From assembly GCF_045617425.1 (NCBI RefSeq), contig NZ_JAZLIO010000009.1, positions 515,472 to 579,471 on the forward strand: a stretch of 64,000 bases of DNA. The letters are read 5' to 3'. A program made the translations under genes and the position numbers. Under the pieces are notes generated by a model. The model made no database searches. It worked only from the letters and a program-made list of their open reading frames with translations, and had not been told where the DNA came from. This stretch comes from Carnobacterium_B sp045617425 (lineage in GTDB: Bacteria; Bacillota; Bacilli; Lactobacillales; Carnobacteriaceae). Position 1 is the stretch's first letter. Every line of letters starts with the position of its first letter. Shown piece after piece: positions 8,495 through 18,154 of this stretch.

Positions 8495-8608
8495 TTACAC
8501 TTTTATTGACTTATTTTGCTGATTTGCAATAGCGTCGTCTTCTGTTTCTTCAATTTCTTCTTGTATGACCCATTTATGATTCTCAAATTTTTCTGCACCA
8601 GTCGTTGA
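8495..8608 (-). pseudogene. C-terminal relic of an unrecognised protein
   Basis: Reading the minus strand after an in-frame TAA gives 37 codons ending AIANQQNKSIKV and TAA at 8495. The segment contains KFENHKWVIQEEIEETEDD, which looks like real protein, but there is no start codon or upstream body. It is probably the tail of a deleted gene. The family is not recognised. Confidence 0.4.
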
Positions 8609-8775
8609 TTACTTTGATTCTTGCTTAACCAACATGAAATTTACAAAAACAATACAAATAATCAATTTGTATTTAAACTTCGTATTTTATAATTAAATTA
8701 AAGCAAATTTTTTTTTTAATTGCTTTAATTTTGTCTGTTTCTTCTATTAAAGTACAAAGCCAAAATGATAGTTGA
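8609..8775. other. AT-rich gap with an 11-bp inverted repeat
   Basis: No gene is visible. An 11-bp inverted repeat (AATTAAAGCAA at 8696-8706 and its complement at 8720-8730) surrounds a T-rich loop. The gap separates two gene remnants, consistent with a deletion scar. Confidence 0.4.
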
Positions 8776-9054
8776 TTGACAATCGCATCAAATATTTCCA
8801 AAGGTCTTTTAAATCCAGATTTAACTTTATTATTCGGATTGACCACTAGTGGTATACTTTATCTTTTATTTGAAACCATTTGTATTGCCTTTTTAGGAAC
8901 CATTTTTGGAGCTTTTTTAGGTGCTCCATTGATATTTGTAATGAATTCTTACCGCTGGAATGAAGTCGAATCTATACTGATTGGTTTGATTTTCTTAATT
9001 TTACTAGTGCAGTTCTTTTCCAACAAGATGAGAGCAAACCTCGTTAAAGATTAA
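8776..9054 (+). pseudogene. Internally deleted phosphonate ABC permease (phnE) relic
   Basis: An open frame of 92 codons begins at a TTG right after an in-frame TGA, so the natural start is missing. Residues 9-55 (LLNPDL...LFETICIAFLGTIFGA) resemble the region of PhnE-type permeases around the first core membrane helices. From about residue 60 (YRWNEVESILIG...) the sequence jumps to what looks like the extreme C-terminus of the same family (RW-E...IL-LI...-S...R). The long central part with the EAA loop is absent. This is best read as an in-frame deletion. It lies 26 bp before a 5'-nucleotidase gene, a class of gene sometimes found next to phn transporters. Assignment is from remembered family patterns. 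Confidence 0.6.
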
Positions 9055-9080
9055 CCAATGAATTTTAAAGGAGTCTTTTT

Positions 9081-10658
9081 ATGAAATTAACTATTCTATC
9101 CACAAGCGATATCCATGGGTACATCTACCCAACCGATTATAAACAAAGAAATCAAGATTTGCCATTTGGATTATTGAAAATCGGCTCCATCATCAAAGAC
9201 ATAAGAGCCAAAGAAACGGATCCTGTATTGGTAATTGATAATGGGGATTTCTTACAAGGCTCCCCTTTAACTTACTACACGGCCAAACAAACGAAACATC
9301 CTGCACATTATACATCGATTCTTAATGACATCGGTTTTGATGCAGGTGTATTAGGCAATCATGAATTTAATTATGGAAAAAAATACTTGGCTGATGCTAT
9401 AGAGACACTTGATCATCCTATCTTATGTGCTAATATTTTAAACGATCAAGGCAAGCCGGCATTTGGTAAACCCTATGAATTATTCACGTTTGACAAATTA
9501 ACGGTAGCTGTACTTGGACTGACAACTCAGTACATTCCAAATTGGGAACAACCTTCCTCTATTACTGGATTATCCTTTCAGTCAGCTGTTACATGTGCCC
9601 AAGAATACGTCCCGAAATTACAAGAATTGGCAGATGTCGTCATTGTCAGTTATCATGGTGGTTTTGAAAAAGACTTAACAACTGGTGAACCTACAGAAGC
9701 TTTAACAGGTGAAAACGAAGGGTCCGAACTTTTAAAAAGAATTCCAGGGATCGATGTTCTGCTAACAGGACACCAACACCGCGAAATAGCCGCTTTAAAT
9801 TCTTCAGTTGCTATCGTACAGCCTGGAGACAAAGGACACAATATTGGAAAAGTTTCTTTAACCATTGAAAAAGAAGATGGAAAGTTCGCTATTCTTTCTA
9901 AGAAAGCTGAACTTATCTCTGCTAAAGATACTCTACCTAGTCCCACTATGACAGAAAAATACAATAGTTTTCAAAATGAGATTGAAGATTGGTTAGATCA
10001 AAAAATTGGAGACCTAGAGGGTGACATGTGGATACAGGATCCTTTTCAAGTTCGTTTAACCGGTCATCCTTATATTGATTTTATTCATAAAGTTCAAATG
10101 GAAGCAACCGGAACCACCATTTCTGGTACAGCTCTTTTCACAAATGATAGCAAAGGGTTTGGTCCAACTGTAACCATGCGAGATATCGTTACGAACTACA
10201 TTTACCCGAATACGCTGGCAGTCGTAAAAGTAACCGGAAATGACTTAAAACGTGCCTTAGAAAAATCAGCCAGCTATTTTAGTCCTTCGACAAACGGGCA
10301 ACTTGAGATCAGTCCAGCTTTTCTCTACCCTAAAGCTCAACAATACAACTACGATATGTATGCTGGAGTCGATTATACCATTGACGTTTCACTTCCACTT
10401 GGCAGTCGTATTCGCCACCTTAGTTACAATGGCAAATTGATTCAAAAAGACGATCGATTAGAAGTTGTTATCAATCAATATCGTGCAGTTGGTGGCGGAA
10501 ATTATGATATGTTTAGTGCTGATAAAATTATTAGAGAAGTAACCGTTGATATGACTGAACTTATTGCAGAATATTTCAACAAGTACTCACCTATTCAACC
10601 TAGCACATTAGATAACTTTAAAGTTATCCAATCAAAAAAAACGTTACTTACCCATTAA
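9081..10658 (+). CDS. 5'-nucleotidase / 2',3'-cyclic phosphodiesterase family
   Basis: A 525-residue metallophosphoesterase. The N-terminal catalytic domain shows the dimetal motifs in order: STSDIHG (7-13), NGDFLQGSP near 54, LGNHEFNYG near 93 and GHQHRE near 230. The C-terminal nucleotide-binding domain spans about 330-510 (with TNYIYPNTLAV and YRAVGGGNYDMF). There is no signal peptide or LPXTG signal, so it is probably cytoplasmic. It would remove phosphate from nucleotides or cyclic nucleotides. A clear ribosome site (AAAGGAG) precedes the ATG. It follows a phnE relic and ends at a bidirectional terminator. Confidence 0.88.
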   Translation: MKLTILSTSDIHGYIYPTDYKQRNQDLPFGLLKIGSIIKDIRAKETDPVLVIDNGDFLQGSPLTYYTAKQTKHPAHYTSILNDIGFDAGVLGNHEFNYGKKYLADAIETLDHPILCANILNDQGKPAFGKPYELFTFDKLTVAVLGLTTQYIPNWEQPSSITGLSFQSAVTCAQEYVPKLQELADVVIVSYHGGFEKDLTTGEPTEALTGENEGSELLKRIPGIDVLLTGHQHREIAALNSSVAIVQPGDKGHNIGKVSLTIEKEDGKFAILSKKAELISAKDTLPSPTMTEKYNSFQNEIEDWLDQKIGDLEGDMWIQDPFQVRLTGHPYIDFIHKVQMEATGTTISGTALFTNDSKGFGPTVTMRDIVTNYIYPNTLAVVKVTGNDLKRALEKSASYFSPSTNGQLEISPAFLYPKAQQYNYDMYAGVDYTIDVSLPLGSRIRHLSYNGKLIQKDDRLEVVINQYRAVGGGNYDMFSADKIIREVTVDMTELIAEYFNKYSPIQPSTLDNFKVIQSKKTLLTH

Positions 10659-10659
10659 A

Positions 10660-10696
10660 AAAAGTGTAAGAATCCTAATGATTCTTACACTTTTTC
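10660..10696. terminator. Bidirectional terminator between nucleotidase and MFS gene
   Basis: A near-perfect 16-bp stem (AAAAAGTGTAAGAATC / GATTCTTACACTTTTT) with a 5-nt loop between two convergent genes. A and T tracts on the two sides allow use in both directions. Confidence 0.9.
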
Positions 10697-10698
10697 AT

Positions 10699-12135
10699 CT
10701 AATTGTTTTCAACTAATTTCCCTTTAGGTAAATACGGTTTTTCCTTGATAAACAATGTCATAATGAAAGCTACTAATGATAGTAGTCCAACTAATTTAAA
10801 GACCATTTGAAAACCAGCTAAATCAGCTAGTTGTCCTGTAACATGTTCTGCTAGTTTATTTTGAGAAACAAGCATCATCACAACAACAAACAAAGCTGTT
10901 CCCATTGATCCGGCTAATTGGCGTTGAGTATTAAACATTGCTGCAGCATGCGAAGCTAACTCTAGAGGGACAGCATTGAAGGCTGCTGTTTGAATAGGCA
11001 TCAACGTTAATGCAAAACCTAACGTACGAACCATTTGCAGTATTACAATAATATAGATAGGTGTATTAATATTTATTAAACCAATAACAAAAGTTCCAAC
11101 TGTTACCAACATTAACCCACTCATAGCTAATTTTTTAGAACCATATTTATCAAACATTCTACCAGTTATTGGACTCATAACAGCCATAACGAGTGAACCT
11201 GGCAAAAGAATCATTCCTGATTCCATCGGTGTCATTCCGCGTATCGTTTGAAAGTAAATTGGCAATAAAATTATAGCTCCATACATTCCTGCAGTCAATA
11301 CGAATGAAATAATAATGTTTAATCGGTATCCTCTGTATTTAAAAATACCAAAGTTTAATAAAGGCTCTTTTGAATGATTACATCGGTTAACCAGTAAAAT
11401 TAAAGCTATAATCCCAACAAATAAAGGTAAGGCTACATTAATACTCATGAAATCATGTGAAGATGCATTGCTAAGACCGAATAATAGACCGCCAAAACCT
11501 AATGTTGAATAGATGACACTGATTAAATCTAATTTAGGGCGACCTACTTCACCAACATTTTTCAAGACGAAGAAGGCAACTACAACATCTAAAATAGCGA
11601 ATGGTAAGATAAAGTAGAACAACATATTCCAGTGGTAATTTTGCACTACCCACCCTGAGAATGTTGGTCCTATAGCTGGAGCGAAGTTCATCGCTAAACC
11701 AATCAATCCCATTGCTGATCCCCTTTTTTCAATCGGAAAAAGGTACAATACCACAATCATTTGTAATGGCAAAATAATCCCTGCTCCAATTGCTTGAATC
11801 ATTCTTCCAACAATCAATACACTATAAATGCTAGAAGTAGCAGCAACAAGTGTTCCGATTGAAAAAATAATCATCGAAAAGAGATACAATTGACGTGTTG
11901 TAAATCGATTTACCAGATATGCCGTAATAGGTACCATAATCCCATTAATCAACATATAGGCGGTTGTTAACCACTGGCCTTGTGTCGTTGTAATCGAAAA
12001 TTCTTTCATAATACTTGGTAACGCCGTACTCATAAGAGTTTGATTTAGTATAGTCACAAATGACCCCATCAAAATAACTCCTAATATAGATATAACATGC
12101 CCAAATGACATATTTTGATTTTCTTCTTGAATCAT
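10699..12135 (-). CDS. MFS multidrug exporter, DHA2 (14-helix) family
   Basis: A drug:proton antiporter of the EmrB/LmrB/QacA type, with about 14 membrane helices. Visible signatures are LNQTLMSTALPSIMKEF after helix 1, the motif GRMIQAIGAGIILPL near residue 100 and IGPTFSGWVVQNYHWNMLF near 150. I place the start at the ATG at 12135 (MIQEENQ), which has a good ribosome site (AAAGGGGA). An upstream in-frame ATG at 12156 lacks one. It stands alone, divergent from the aldolase gene. The transported drug or metabolite cannot be named. Confidence 0.88.
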   Translation of the reverse strand: MIQEENQNMSFGHVISILGVILMGSFVTILNQTLMSTALPSIMKEFSITTTQGQWLTTAYMLINGIMVPITAYLVNRFTTRQLYLFSMIIFSIGTLVAATSSIYSVLIVGRMIQAIGAGIILPLQMIVVLYLFPIEKRGSAMGLIGLAMNFAPAIGPTFSGWVVQNYHWNMLFYFILPFAILDVVVAFFVLKNVGEVGRPKLDLISVIYSTLGFGGLLFGLSNASSHDFMSINVALPLFVGIIALILLVNRCNHSKEPLLNFGIFKYRGYRLNIIISFVLTAGMYGAIILLPIYFQTIRGMTPMESGMILLPGSLVMAVMSPITGRMFDKYGSKKLAMSGLMLVTVGTFVIGLININTPIYIIVILQMVRTLGFALTLMPIQTAAFNAVPLELASHAAAMFNTQRQLAGSMGTALFVVVMMLVSQNKLAEHVTGQLADLAGFQMVFKLVGLLSLVAFIMTLFIKEKPYLPKGKLVENN

Positions 12136-12337
12136 TACTATTTCCCCTTTATTCAATTTTTGTAAGCTATACTTTCTTTATTAATTGATTATTTAAAGGA
12201 AAAGTGCTCTAAAATAGCTTATTTTTTCAATTTAAATCCTGTAGTGCTATACTAAATAGTGAAAGGTTCACTACCCATATAATTGGGTTGGGCTTTCCTA
12301 TTTACTGTTCTTAAAACTAATCTAAGGAGCTGAAATT

Positions 12338-13225
12338 ATGGAAAAAGAACAATTCGAACGAATGAAAAACGGACAAGGATTTATAGCAGCATTGGACCAA
12401 AGTGGCGGAAGTACTCCAAAAGCTTTAGAACTTTACGGCATTGCACCTGACGCATATTCAAATGAAACTGAGATGTTTGATTTAGTCCATGACATGCGAA
12501 CTCGTCTAATGACTTCTCCAGCTTTTAATTCTGATTCAATCTTAGGTGCTATTTTATTTGAACAAACAATGGATCGCAAAGTAGAAGACCTTTATACAGC
12601 CGATTATTTATGGGAGAAGAAAGGCGTAGTCCCTTTCTTAAAAGTCGATAAAGGTTTAGCAGAAGAAACTGACGGTGTCCAGTTAATGAAACCTAACCCT
12701 AACTTAGAAGAATTGTTGCAGAGAGCTAATGAACGTCATATTTTTGGAACAAAAATGCGTTCATTAATTAGAGAAGCCAACCCTGAAGCTATTAAAAAAG
12801 TTGTTGACCAACAATTCGAAGTCGGCAAACAAATCATTGCAGCAGGTCTTGTTCCAATCATTGAACCAGAAGTGGATATTAACAGCAAAGACAAAGAGAA
12901 GTCTGAGGCTCTTTTAAAGAATGAGATTCTGTCTCAACTTGATAACTTAAGCGAATCAGATAATGTCATGTTAAAACTCTCTATTCCTACAATTGATAAT
13001 TTTTACAAAGAATTGATTGAACATCCTAGAGTTGTGCGAGTAGTCGCTCTTTCAGGTGGTTATACACGTGAAAAAGCTGATGAAGCTTTAGCACACAACC
13101 ATGGATTGATCGCTAGTTTTTCAAGAGCTTTATCTGAGGGGTTAAGTGCTAGTCAGTCAGACGAAGAATATAATGCCTTATTAAAGGAATCCATCAAACA
13201 AATTTACAACGCCTCTATCACTTAA
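12338..13225 (+). CDS. fda: Fructose-bisphosphate aldolase, class I
   Basis: A 295-residue aldolase that splits fructose-1,6-bisphosphate into dihydroxyacetone phosphate and glyceraldehyde-3-phosphate through a lysine Schiff base. The N-terminus (GFIAALDQSGGSTPKAL) is the class I signature of the Staphylococcus/lactic type. The Schiff-base region lies in VMLKLSIPTIDNFY near residue 210, and VVALSGGYTREKA follows. Length matches the family. A TATACT box lies at 12248-12253 with a weak -35 (TTTCAA, 17 bp upstream). It is a single-gene unit closed by a strong terminator. Confidence 0.92.
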   Translation: MEKEQFERMKNGQGFIAALDQSGGSTPKALELYGIAPDAYSNETEMFDLVHDMRTRLMTSPAFNSDSILGAILFEQTMDRKVEDLYTADYLWEKKGVVPFLKVDKGLAEETDGVQLMKPNPNLEELLQRANERHIFGTKMRSLIREANPEAIKKVVDQQFEVGKQIIAAGLVPIIEPEVDINSKDKEKSEALLKNEILSQLDNLSESDNVMLKLSIPTIDNFYKELIEHPRVVRVVALSGGYTREKADEALAHNHGLIASFSRALSEGLSASQSDEEYNALLKESIKQIYNASIT

Positions 13226-13253
13226 TCATAAGTGGTGCGAAGCAACAGAATAA

Positions 13254-13303
13254 ACACAACGCGTAACAGAGGAAAGCCCTCTGACTTACGCGTTGTGTTT
13301 TTA
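13254..13303 (+). terminator. Terminator of the aldolase gene
   Basis: A 13-bp perfect stem (ACACAACGCGTAA / TTACGCGTTGTGT) with an inner CAGAGG/CCTCTG stem, followed by a T-run. Confidence 0.9.
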
Positions 13304-13354
13304 CTTTGTATACTATACTCTTGTTTACATCAAAAATCAAAAAAAGTTCTTACA

Positions 13355-14050
13355 TCACCGATTGTTTACTTTAAGATCAAAAGCTTTTAACATCTCAGAG
13401 GTGGCTTCTTCAACCGGAATTCCTTTTACAAATTTTGCTACAGTCAGCAATCTTGTTATCCCATCATCGTCACAAGTAATCAATGTCAAGACCGTCTCAT
13501 CAGGACTATCCGCTAGCACCTCTATTTCTGTAGCTTCGATTGTTCGCTGTTCTGTTATTTCATATTCATAAATCGTGTTTAAATCAGTTAGATAAACTAC
13601 AGCTCCCATTTCCACTTCATATAATGGACTAAACAATAAATCTGACCGATTCATATGGTGTCCGGCCAGCGTATAATTCCCTTTTCCCATCACTTGATTC
13701 TCTTTCATTGTTCCTGCAGTTAAAGCTAATGTATATTCAGAAGTTCCTTTGCCAATGGGCAGGTTTAGATTGACACTCGGTATACTGATTCCACCAATCA
13801 CATTAATTTGATCACTATTAAAACGAGCTAAAGCTACCGTTTTTAAATCTAACAATCGTACTTCTTCAAAATCAAAAGAGGCCTTTTTTTGCTGGTTTTT
13901 GTCAATGTCACTTGTATCCATAGACTCAATTGCTAATGCGTCTGATCTCATCGAGATCATCCAATTTTTTATAGGAGCATTAAATATCAAGCCCAACCCA
14001 ACTAGCAGTACTACCAACCATGTAAGAGTTCTTAATTTATTTTTTTTCAT
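13355..14050 (-). CDS. srtA: Class A sortase
   Basis: A 231-residue transpeptidase that cuts LPXTG proteins between Thr and Gly and links them to cell-wall peptidoglycan. It has an N-terminal signal-anchor (residues 8-24), the catalytic His131 in TLAGHHM, the active Cys193 in TLITCDD and the helper Arg200 in ITRLLTV. It lies next to the LPXTG adhesin gene but is separated from it by a terminator, with its own TATAAT region at about 14080. It is likely the general sortase of the cell, and the adjacent adhesin is an obvious substrate. Confidence 0.93.
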   Translation of the reverse strand: MKKNKLRTLTWLVVLLVGLGLIFNAPIKNWMISMRSDALAIESMDTSDIDKNQQKKASFDFEEVRLLDLKTVALARFNSDQINVIGGISIPSVNLNLPIGKGTSEYTLALTAGTMKENQVMGKGNYTLAGHHMNRSDLLFSPLYEVEMGAVVYLTDLNTIYEYEITEQRTIEATEIEVLADSPDETVLTLITCDDDGITRLLTVAKFVKGIPVEEATSEMLKAFDLKVNNR

Positions 14051-14105
14051 AATTCCCCTCTTTTTCTTTCTATTATATTATATAGTCACTTTTTGTTACT
14101 CTTAT

Positions 14106-14137
14106 AAAAAAGGCCTCCAGTTAAAACTCTGGAGGCC
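14106..14137 (-). terminator. Terminator of the adhesin gene
   Basis: GGCCTCCAG/CTGGAGGCC stem with an 8-nt loop. On the minus strand it is followed by a T-run, placing it right after the adhesin and before the sortase. Confidence 0.85.
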
Positions 14138-14206
14138 AATCGTTTAGTTGCTAAGAGTTATTCGCCTCTTATATTATTAAAGCTACGGTAAACTACTCAT
14201 ACAACT

Positions 14207-17200
14207 CTATTTCTTAATGTTTCTTTTTGAACTGTTTGAAGAATTTTTCTTTTTATTAAACATAAGCATTGCACTACTAACAGCTGCAAGAACTAAACCA
14301 CTAACTACTGCAAAAATACTTTGTGATTCACCCGTTTGAGGAAGCATTGCTTGGTTTTTCACAGTATTATTAGCAGATCCTGATCCACTTCTTGGATAAT
14401 TTGTATTGTCCCATGGATTTGTACCAGCTTGAATTTCTACTTCATCCGTTGCTCCATCATTATCATCATCCGGATCTGTTACATTTGGATCCCCGTCTTC
14501 ATCTGTATCTCGTTGGACAACTAAGATAAACTCTAATGTACTAGTATTTCCAGCTTCATCTTCTGCAGTGATAGTTACGACATAGTCTCTTTCCGTTTCA
14601 TTATCGCCCCAATCATTGACTACTGGAGTTCCACTGATGATACCTGTTTCAGGATCGTATTCAAGTCCATTTGGCAAACCATCAACTATCACATCACTTG
14701 GCTCATTCACATCAACCACAATGTCGTCAATTGGTTGATTTTCTACAACATCAACATTCTCAATTGGCAAAATGATTGGTGCTAATACATCAGGATTTTT
14801 AGGATCTGTTCCTGCTTCAATTTCTTCTTCATCCGTTATTCCATCATTATCATCATCTGGATCCGTTACATCTGGATTCTCATCTCCGTCCGTATCACGT
14901 AATACCGTAATCGTAAATTCATCAGTAGCTTCATTACCAGCTTCATCTCTTGCGGTTACAGTAACCACAAAGTCGCGTGACTCTTCTGTTGCACCCCAAT
15001 CATCGACTATAGGAACTCCACTGATGATATTTCCATTTGTATCAAATGTGACACCATCTGGCAACCCTGTTACAATAGCTCCGTCTACCAGAGGTGTTGC
15101 TAGCGGCATGATTAGATTAATAGCCATAACTCTAGCTAGAGCAGCTTGTTCTCCAGGATTTTCAACAATTACTTCGATATCTTCAATTGGATTTCCTTCG
15201 ATAACTGTTTGGTCTTCAATTTCCAAAATGATCGGCGCTGTAGTATCATCAACTTCTATAGGTGTTACTTCTGAGACATTACCTGCTTCATCTTCTGCAA
15301 CGACCTCTAGTTGTTCTCCACCAGTTAAGTCGATGTCTTCAGGAATCACTACTACAAAGTTGCCTTCTTCGTCTGCTGTTCCTGTTGCCGTTTCTCCATT
15401 AGGGAACGTTACAGTTACTTCAGCTCCAGGTTCAGTGCTACCAACTATTTCGGTATCTTCACTTGTTACACCATCTACCTCTGGTGCATTTGGTGCTTCC
15501 AAGTCTGGTGTATCTGTGTCATCTTTTGGATCCGTTCCGTTACTGATTTCTTCTTCATCTGTTACACCATCGTTGTCATCATCTGGATCCGTTACATCTG
15601 GGTCTCCATCTCCATCAGTATCGCGCTCTACTGTGATCACGAATTCTTCAGTATCTGTGTTTCCTGCTTCATCAGTTGCGGTTACACTTGTTTCAAAATC
15701 TCTTGTTTCTTCTAGTTCTCCCCAATCAGGAACAGTTGGTGTACCAGTAATACTTTCTGTTTCAGAATCATATTCAAGTCCATCTGGCAACCCTTCAGTT
15801 GTAATATCACTTGATTCATCTACTTCAACAATAATATCTTCAATTGGGTCATTTTCGATAGCAACAGTATCTTCAATTTGTGATATCACTGGAGCAAATT
15901 CATCTACTTTTGGATCTGTTCCATTTTCAATCTCTTCGTCATCTGGTACTCCGTCATTATCATCATCTGGATCCGTTACATCCGGGTCTCCGTCTCCATC
16001 AGTATCGCGCTCTATTGTGATTACGAATTCTTCAGTATCTGTGTTCCCTGCTTCATCTGTGGCGGTTACTGTTGTTTCAAACTCTCGTGTTTCTTCTGTT
16101 CCTTCCCACTCTTCAATAGTAGGCGTACCCACGATACTTTCTGATTCTGGATCATATTCAAGTCCTTCTGGTAACCCTGCTACGTCAACTGTAAACTCAT
16201 TGGATTCGTCTACTTCAATTAAAATAGCTTCGATTGGTTCATCTTCAGTTGCCGTTGCATCTTCAATAGGGGAAATAACCGGAGCTAGTTCATCTACTTT
16301 TGGATCTGTTCCATTCTCAATCTCTTCGTCATCTGGCACTCCATCATTGTCATCATCTGGATCCATTACATCTGGATCTCCGTCTCCATCTGTATCGCGC
16401 TCTACTGTGATTGTGAATGTTTCGGTACTCTCATTCCCAGTTTCATCTGTGGCGGTTACTGTTACATTAGAAACTCTTGTTTCTTCACTTGCTCCCCAAT
16501 CCTCTACAGTTAAAGTACCTGTGATGCTATTGGTAGTTTCATCAAATACAATTCCTTCAGGTAATCCATTAACTGTTACATCACTTGCTTCATTAACTTC
16601 AACTAAAATGTTTTCAATAACACTGTCTTCCAGCCCCGTTACATCGTCAATTGGCGTGATGACTGGTGCAATATCATCCACTTTTGGATCCGTTCCATTT
16701 TCTACTTCTTCCTCATCTGGTACACCGTCATTGTCATCATCTGGATCTGTTACATCTGGATCTCCGTCTCCATCTGTATCGCGTTGAACCGTAATCACAA
16801 ATGTTTCAGGTGTTGCTTTGTTACCAGCATCATCTGTTGCTGTTACTTCTACTGTAAAGTCGCGTTCTTCTTCAGTTTGTCCCCAATCATCAACTACCGG
16901 AGTTCCTGTGATCAGTCCACTAGCTTCATCAAACGTCAAACCACTTGGTAACTCGTTTACTACTATTGAGCCTTCTTCATTTGATTCCACTAAAATTGGT
17001 GCAATTGGTGCATCTTCATTTGTCGTTACATCTGCGATAGGTGTAATGATTGGTGCAGTTGTATCCAATTCAGGTAAAACTACACTTGTTTCCAAAGGTA
17101 AAGTACTCAGTAATGTAAGATCAATAAAATTTGTATTTATCACTGCTCCAGAAATCGGAACTTCTCCTGAAACCTCTGGTACTCTATTGATTGTCGTTGG

Positions 17201-18154
17201 CAAGTTGACCTGTGTAGAACCAATAACTTGCGCAGCAGCTAATTCTCCAGTCAAATTTGTTGTTCCAGATGCAATACCATCTACAGCTGTCTGAACAGTA
17301 GGCAAAATTGTTCCAGTTACTGTACTTAAAATACCATTTATCAATCCATTAACAACTGTATCTACAATAGGAACTTCTTGTAACAAGTTCACTTCAAGCC
17401 CTTGAGCAGCAACGATTACATCATTTAGCAATTCAGTAACTACCCTATCTACTGCAGTGTCTAAATATTTATCCAAACCGCTAGTGAAGTCTACACTAAT
17501 TGAACCATCTGGATTTATCACAGCACCTACTTGATCTTCATACACAAGTAAATCTGCTAAAGCAGCATCAACATTATTTAAAGCTGCTACTGCATTTTGC
17601 AATTCCTCTAATCCATTCACTTCCAAAACATCAGCAGGAAGAAGCTCTACAATTGTATCTAATGTTCCTACAATACCAGACACCGCTGTATCTAATGTTC
17701 CTGTTAAGTTAGAAACCAATGTTCCTAAAGCAGGCAAATCATCCAAAGTGACAGGCAAAAGTTCAACACGAACATCCGCTGGGCCAGCAGTAGCTATATT
17801 ACCGGCCAAACTAGGAAGATTAAACAATGCTACAGTTTGAGGGCTTACTAAATCAATATTCGCTAAACCTGTTCCCGTTAAATCAAGGTCTAACTCGTAG
17901 GGTCCTGGGCCCTCTAAATTACCTAAAGCAGCATCAATATCAATATCTTCAAGTATACCCACTTCAGCTAAAGTAGCTGCTGATGCAGACTCTTCAGTAA
18001 ATCCGACTAATTTCCCATTTTCAATTACTGGAATAAATGGTTGAAAAACCAGCGTCGAAGCTACTGCTGAAGACAGTACTATTTTCCTTACTCGTTTAAT
18101 ATGTATTTTCCTATTGTTGTTCATTTTCTTTCTATAATCAAAAGACTTCCCCAT
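14207..18154 (-). CDS. LPXTG-anchored adhesin with Ig-like/calcium-repeat units
   Basis: A 1315-residue wall-anchored surface protein. A long basic signal peptide (about 1-60, ending near ASAA) is followed by an N-terminal region (about 61-350) rich in Leu, Val, Thr and Asn that resembles adhesive domains of other LAB LPXTG proteins. Then come six units, each an Ig/cadherin-like module (start PIITPI-D, middle GLPDGLEYDPETGIISGTP) joined to an acidic Asp-rich stretch (DTDGDGDPDVTDPDDDNDG) like thrombospondin type 3 calcium repeats. A different Ig-like module lies between units 4 and 5. The C-terminus has LPQTG at 1271-1275, a hydrophobic helix and a lysine-rich tail, the substrate signal for the sortase next door. 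The start has a strong ribosome site (GAGGAGG). It probably forms a calcium-stiffened stalk. The target is unknown. Confidence 0.92.
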   Translation of the reverse strand: MGKSFDYRKKMNNNRKIHIKRVRKIVLSSAVASTLVFQPFIPVIENGKLVGFTEESASAATLAEVGILEDIDIDAALGNLEGPGPYELDLDLTGTGLANIDLVSPQTVALFNLPSLAGNIATAGPADVRVELLPVTLDDLPALGTLVSNLTGTLDTAVSGIVGTLDTIVELLPADVLEVNGLEELQNAVAALNNVDAALADLLVYEDQVGAVINPDGSISVDFTSGLDKYLDTAVDRVVTELLNDVIVAAQGLEVNLLQEVPIVDTVVNGLINGILSTVTGTILPTVQTAVDGIASGTTNLTGELAAAQVIGSTQVNLPTTINRVPEVSGEVPISGAVINTNFIDLTLLSTLPLETSVVLPELDTTAPIITPIADVTTNEDAPIAPILVESNEEGSIVVNELPSGLTFDEASGLITGTPVVDDWGQTEEERDFTVEVTATDDAGNKATPETFVITVQRDTDGDGDPDVTDPDDDNDGVPDEEEVENGTDPKVDDIAPVITPIDDVTGLEDSVIENILVEVNEASDVTVNGLPEGIVFDETTNSITGTLTVEDWGASEETRVSNVTVTATDETGNESTETFTITVERDTDGDGDPDVMDPDDDNDGVPDDEEIENGTDPKVDELAPVISPIEDATATEDEPIEAILIEVDESNEFTVDVAGLPEGLEYDPESESIVGTPTIEEWEGTEETREFETTVTATDEAGNTDTEEFVITIERDTDGDGDPDVTDPDDDNDGVPDDEEIENGTDPKVDEFAPVISQIEDTVAIENDPIEDIIVEVDESSDITTEGLPDGLEYDSETESITGTPTVPDWGELEETRDFETSVTATDEAGNTDTEEFVITVERDTDGDGDPDVTDPDDDNDGVTDEEEISNGTDPKDDTDTPDLEAPNAPEVDGVTSEDTEIVGSTEPGAEVTVTFPNGETATGTADEEGNFVVVIPEDIDLTGGEQLEVVAEDEAGNVSEVTPIEVDDTTAPIILEIEDQTVIEGNPIEDIEVIVENPGEQAALARVMAINLIMPLATPLVDGAIVTGLPDGVTFDTNGNIISGVPIVDDWGATEESRDFVVTVTARDEAGNEATDEFTITVLRDTDGDENPDVTDPDDDNDGITDEEEIEAGTDPKNPDVLAPIILPIENVDVVENQPIDDIVVDVNEPSDVIVDGLPNGLEYDPETGIISGTPVVNDWGDNETERDYVVTITAEDEAGNTSTLEFILVVQRDTDEDGDPNVTDPDDDNDGATDEVEIQAGTNPWDNTNYPRSGSGSANNTVKNQAMLPQTGESQSIFAVVSGLVLAAVSSAMLMFNKKKNSSNSSKRNIKK
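14405..17070 (-). repeat. Six coding repeats (Ig-like plus Asp-rich calcium motif)
   Basis: About 280-300-bp units encode the same order of Ig-like module and calcium motif six times. Units 2, 3 and 4 are most alike (shared EIENGTDPKVD linkers), so they are the youngest copies. The final unit is more diverged (DTDEDGDPNV). Such arrays vary in copy number between strains by recombination. Confidence 0.85.

Noticed and set aside
14772..16787. A 671-codon plus-strand open frame opposite the adhesin
   Set aside because: It is the antisense of the Asp/Thr/Glu-rich repeats, giving an artificial Ser/Val/Pro-rich product with no ribosome site. The minus-strand gene has signal peptide, repeats and LPXTG.
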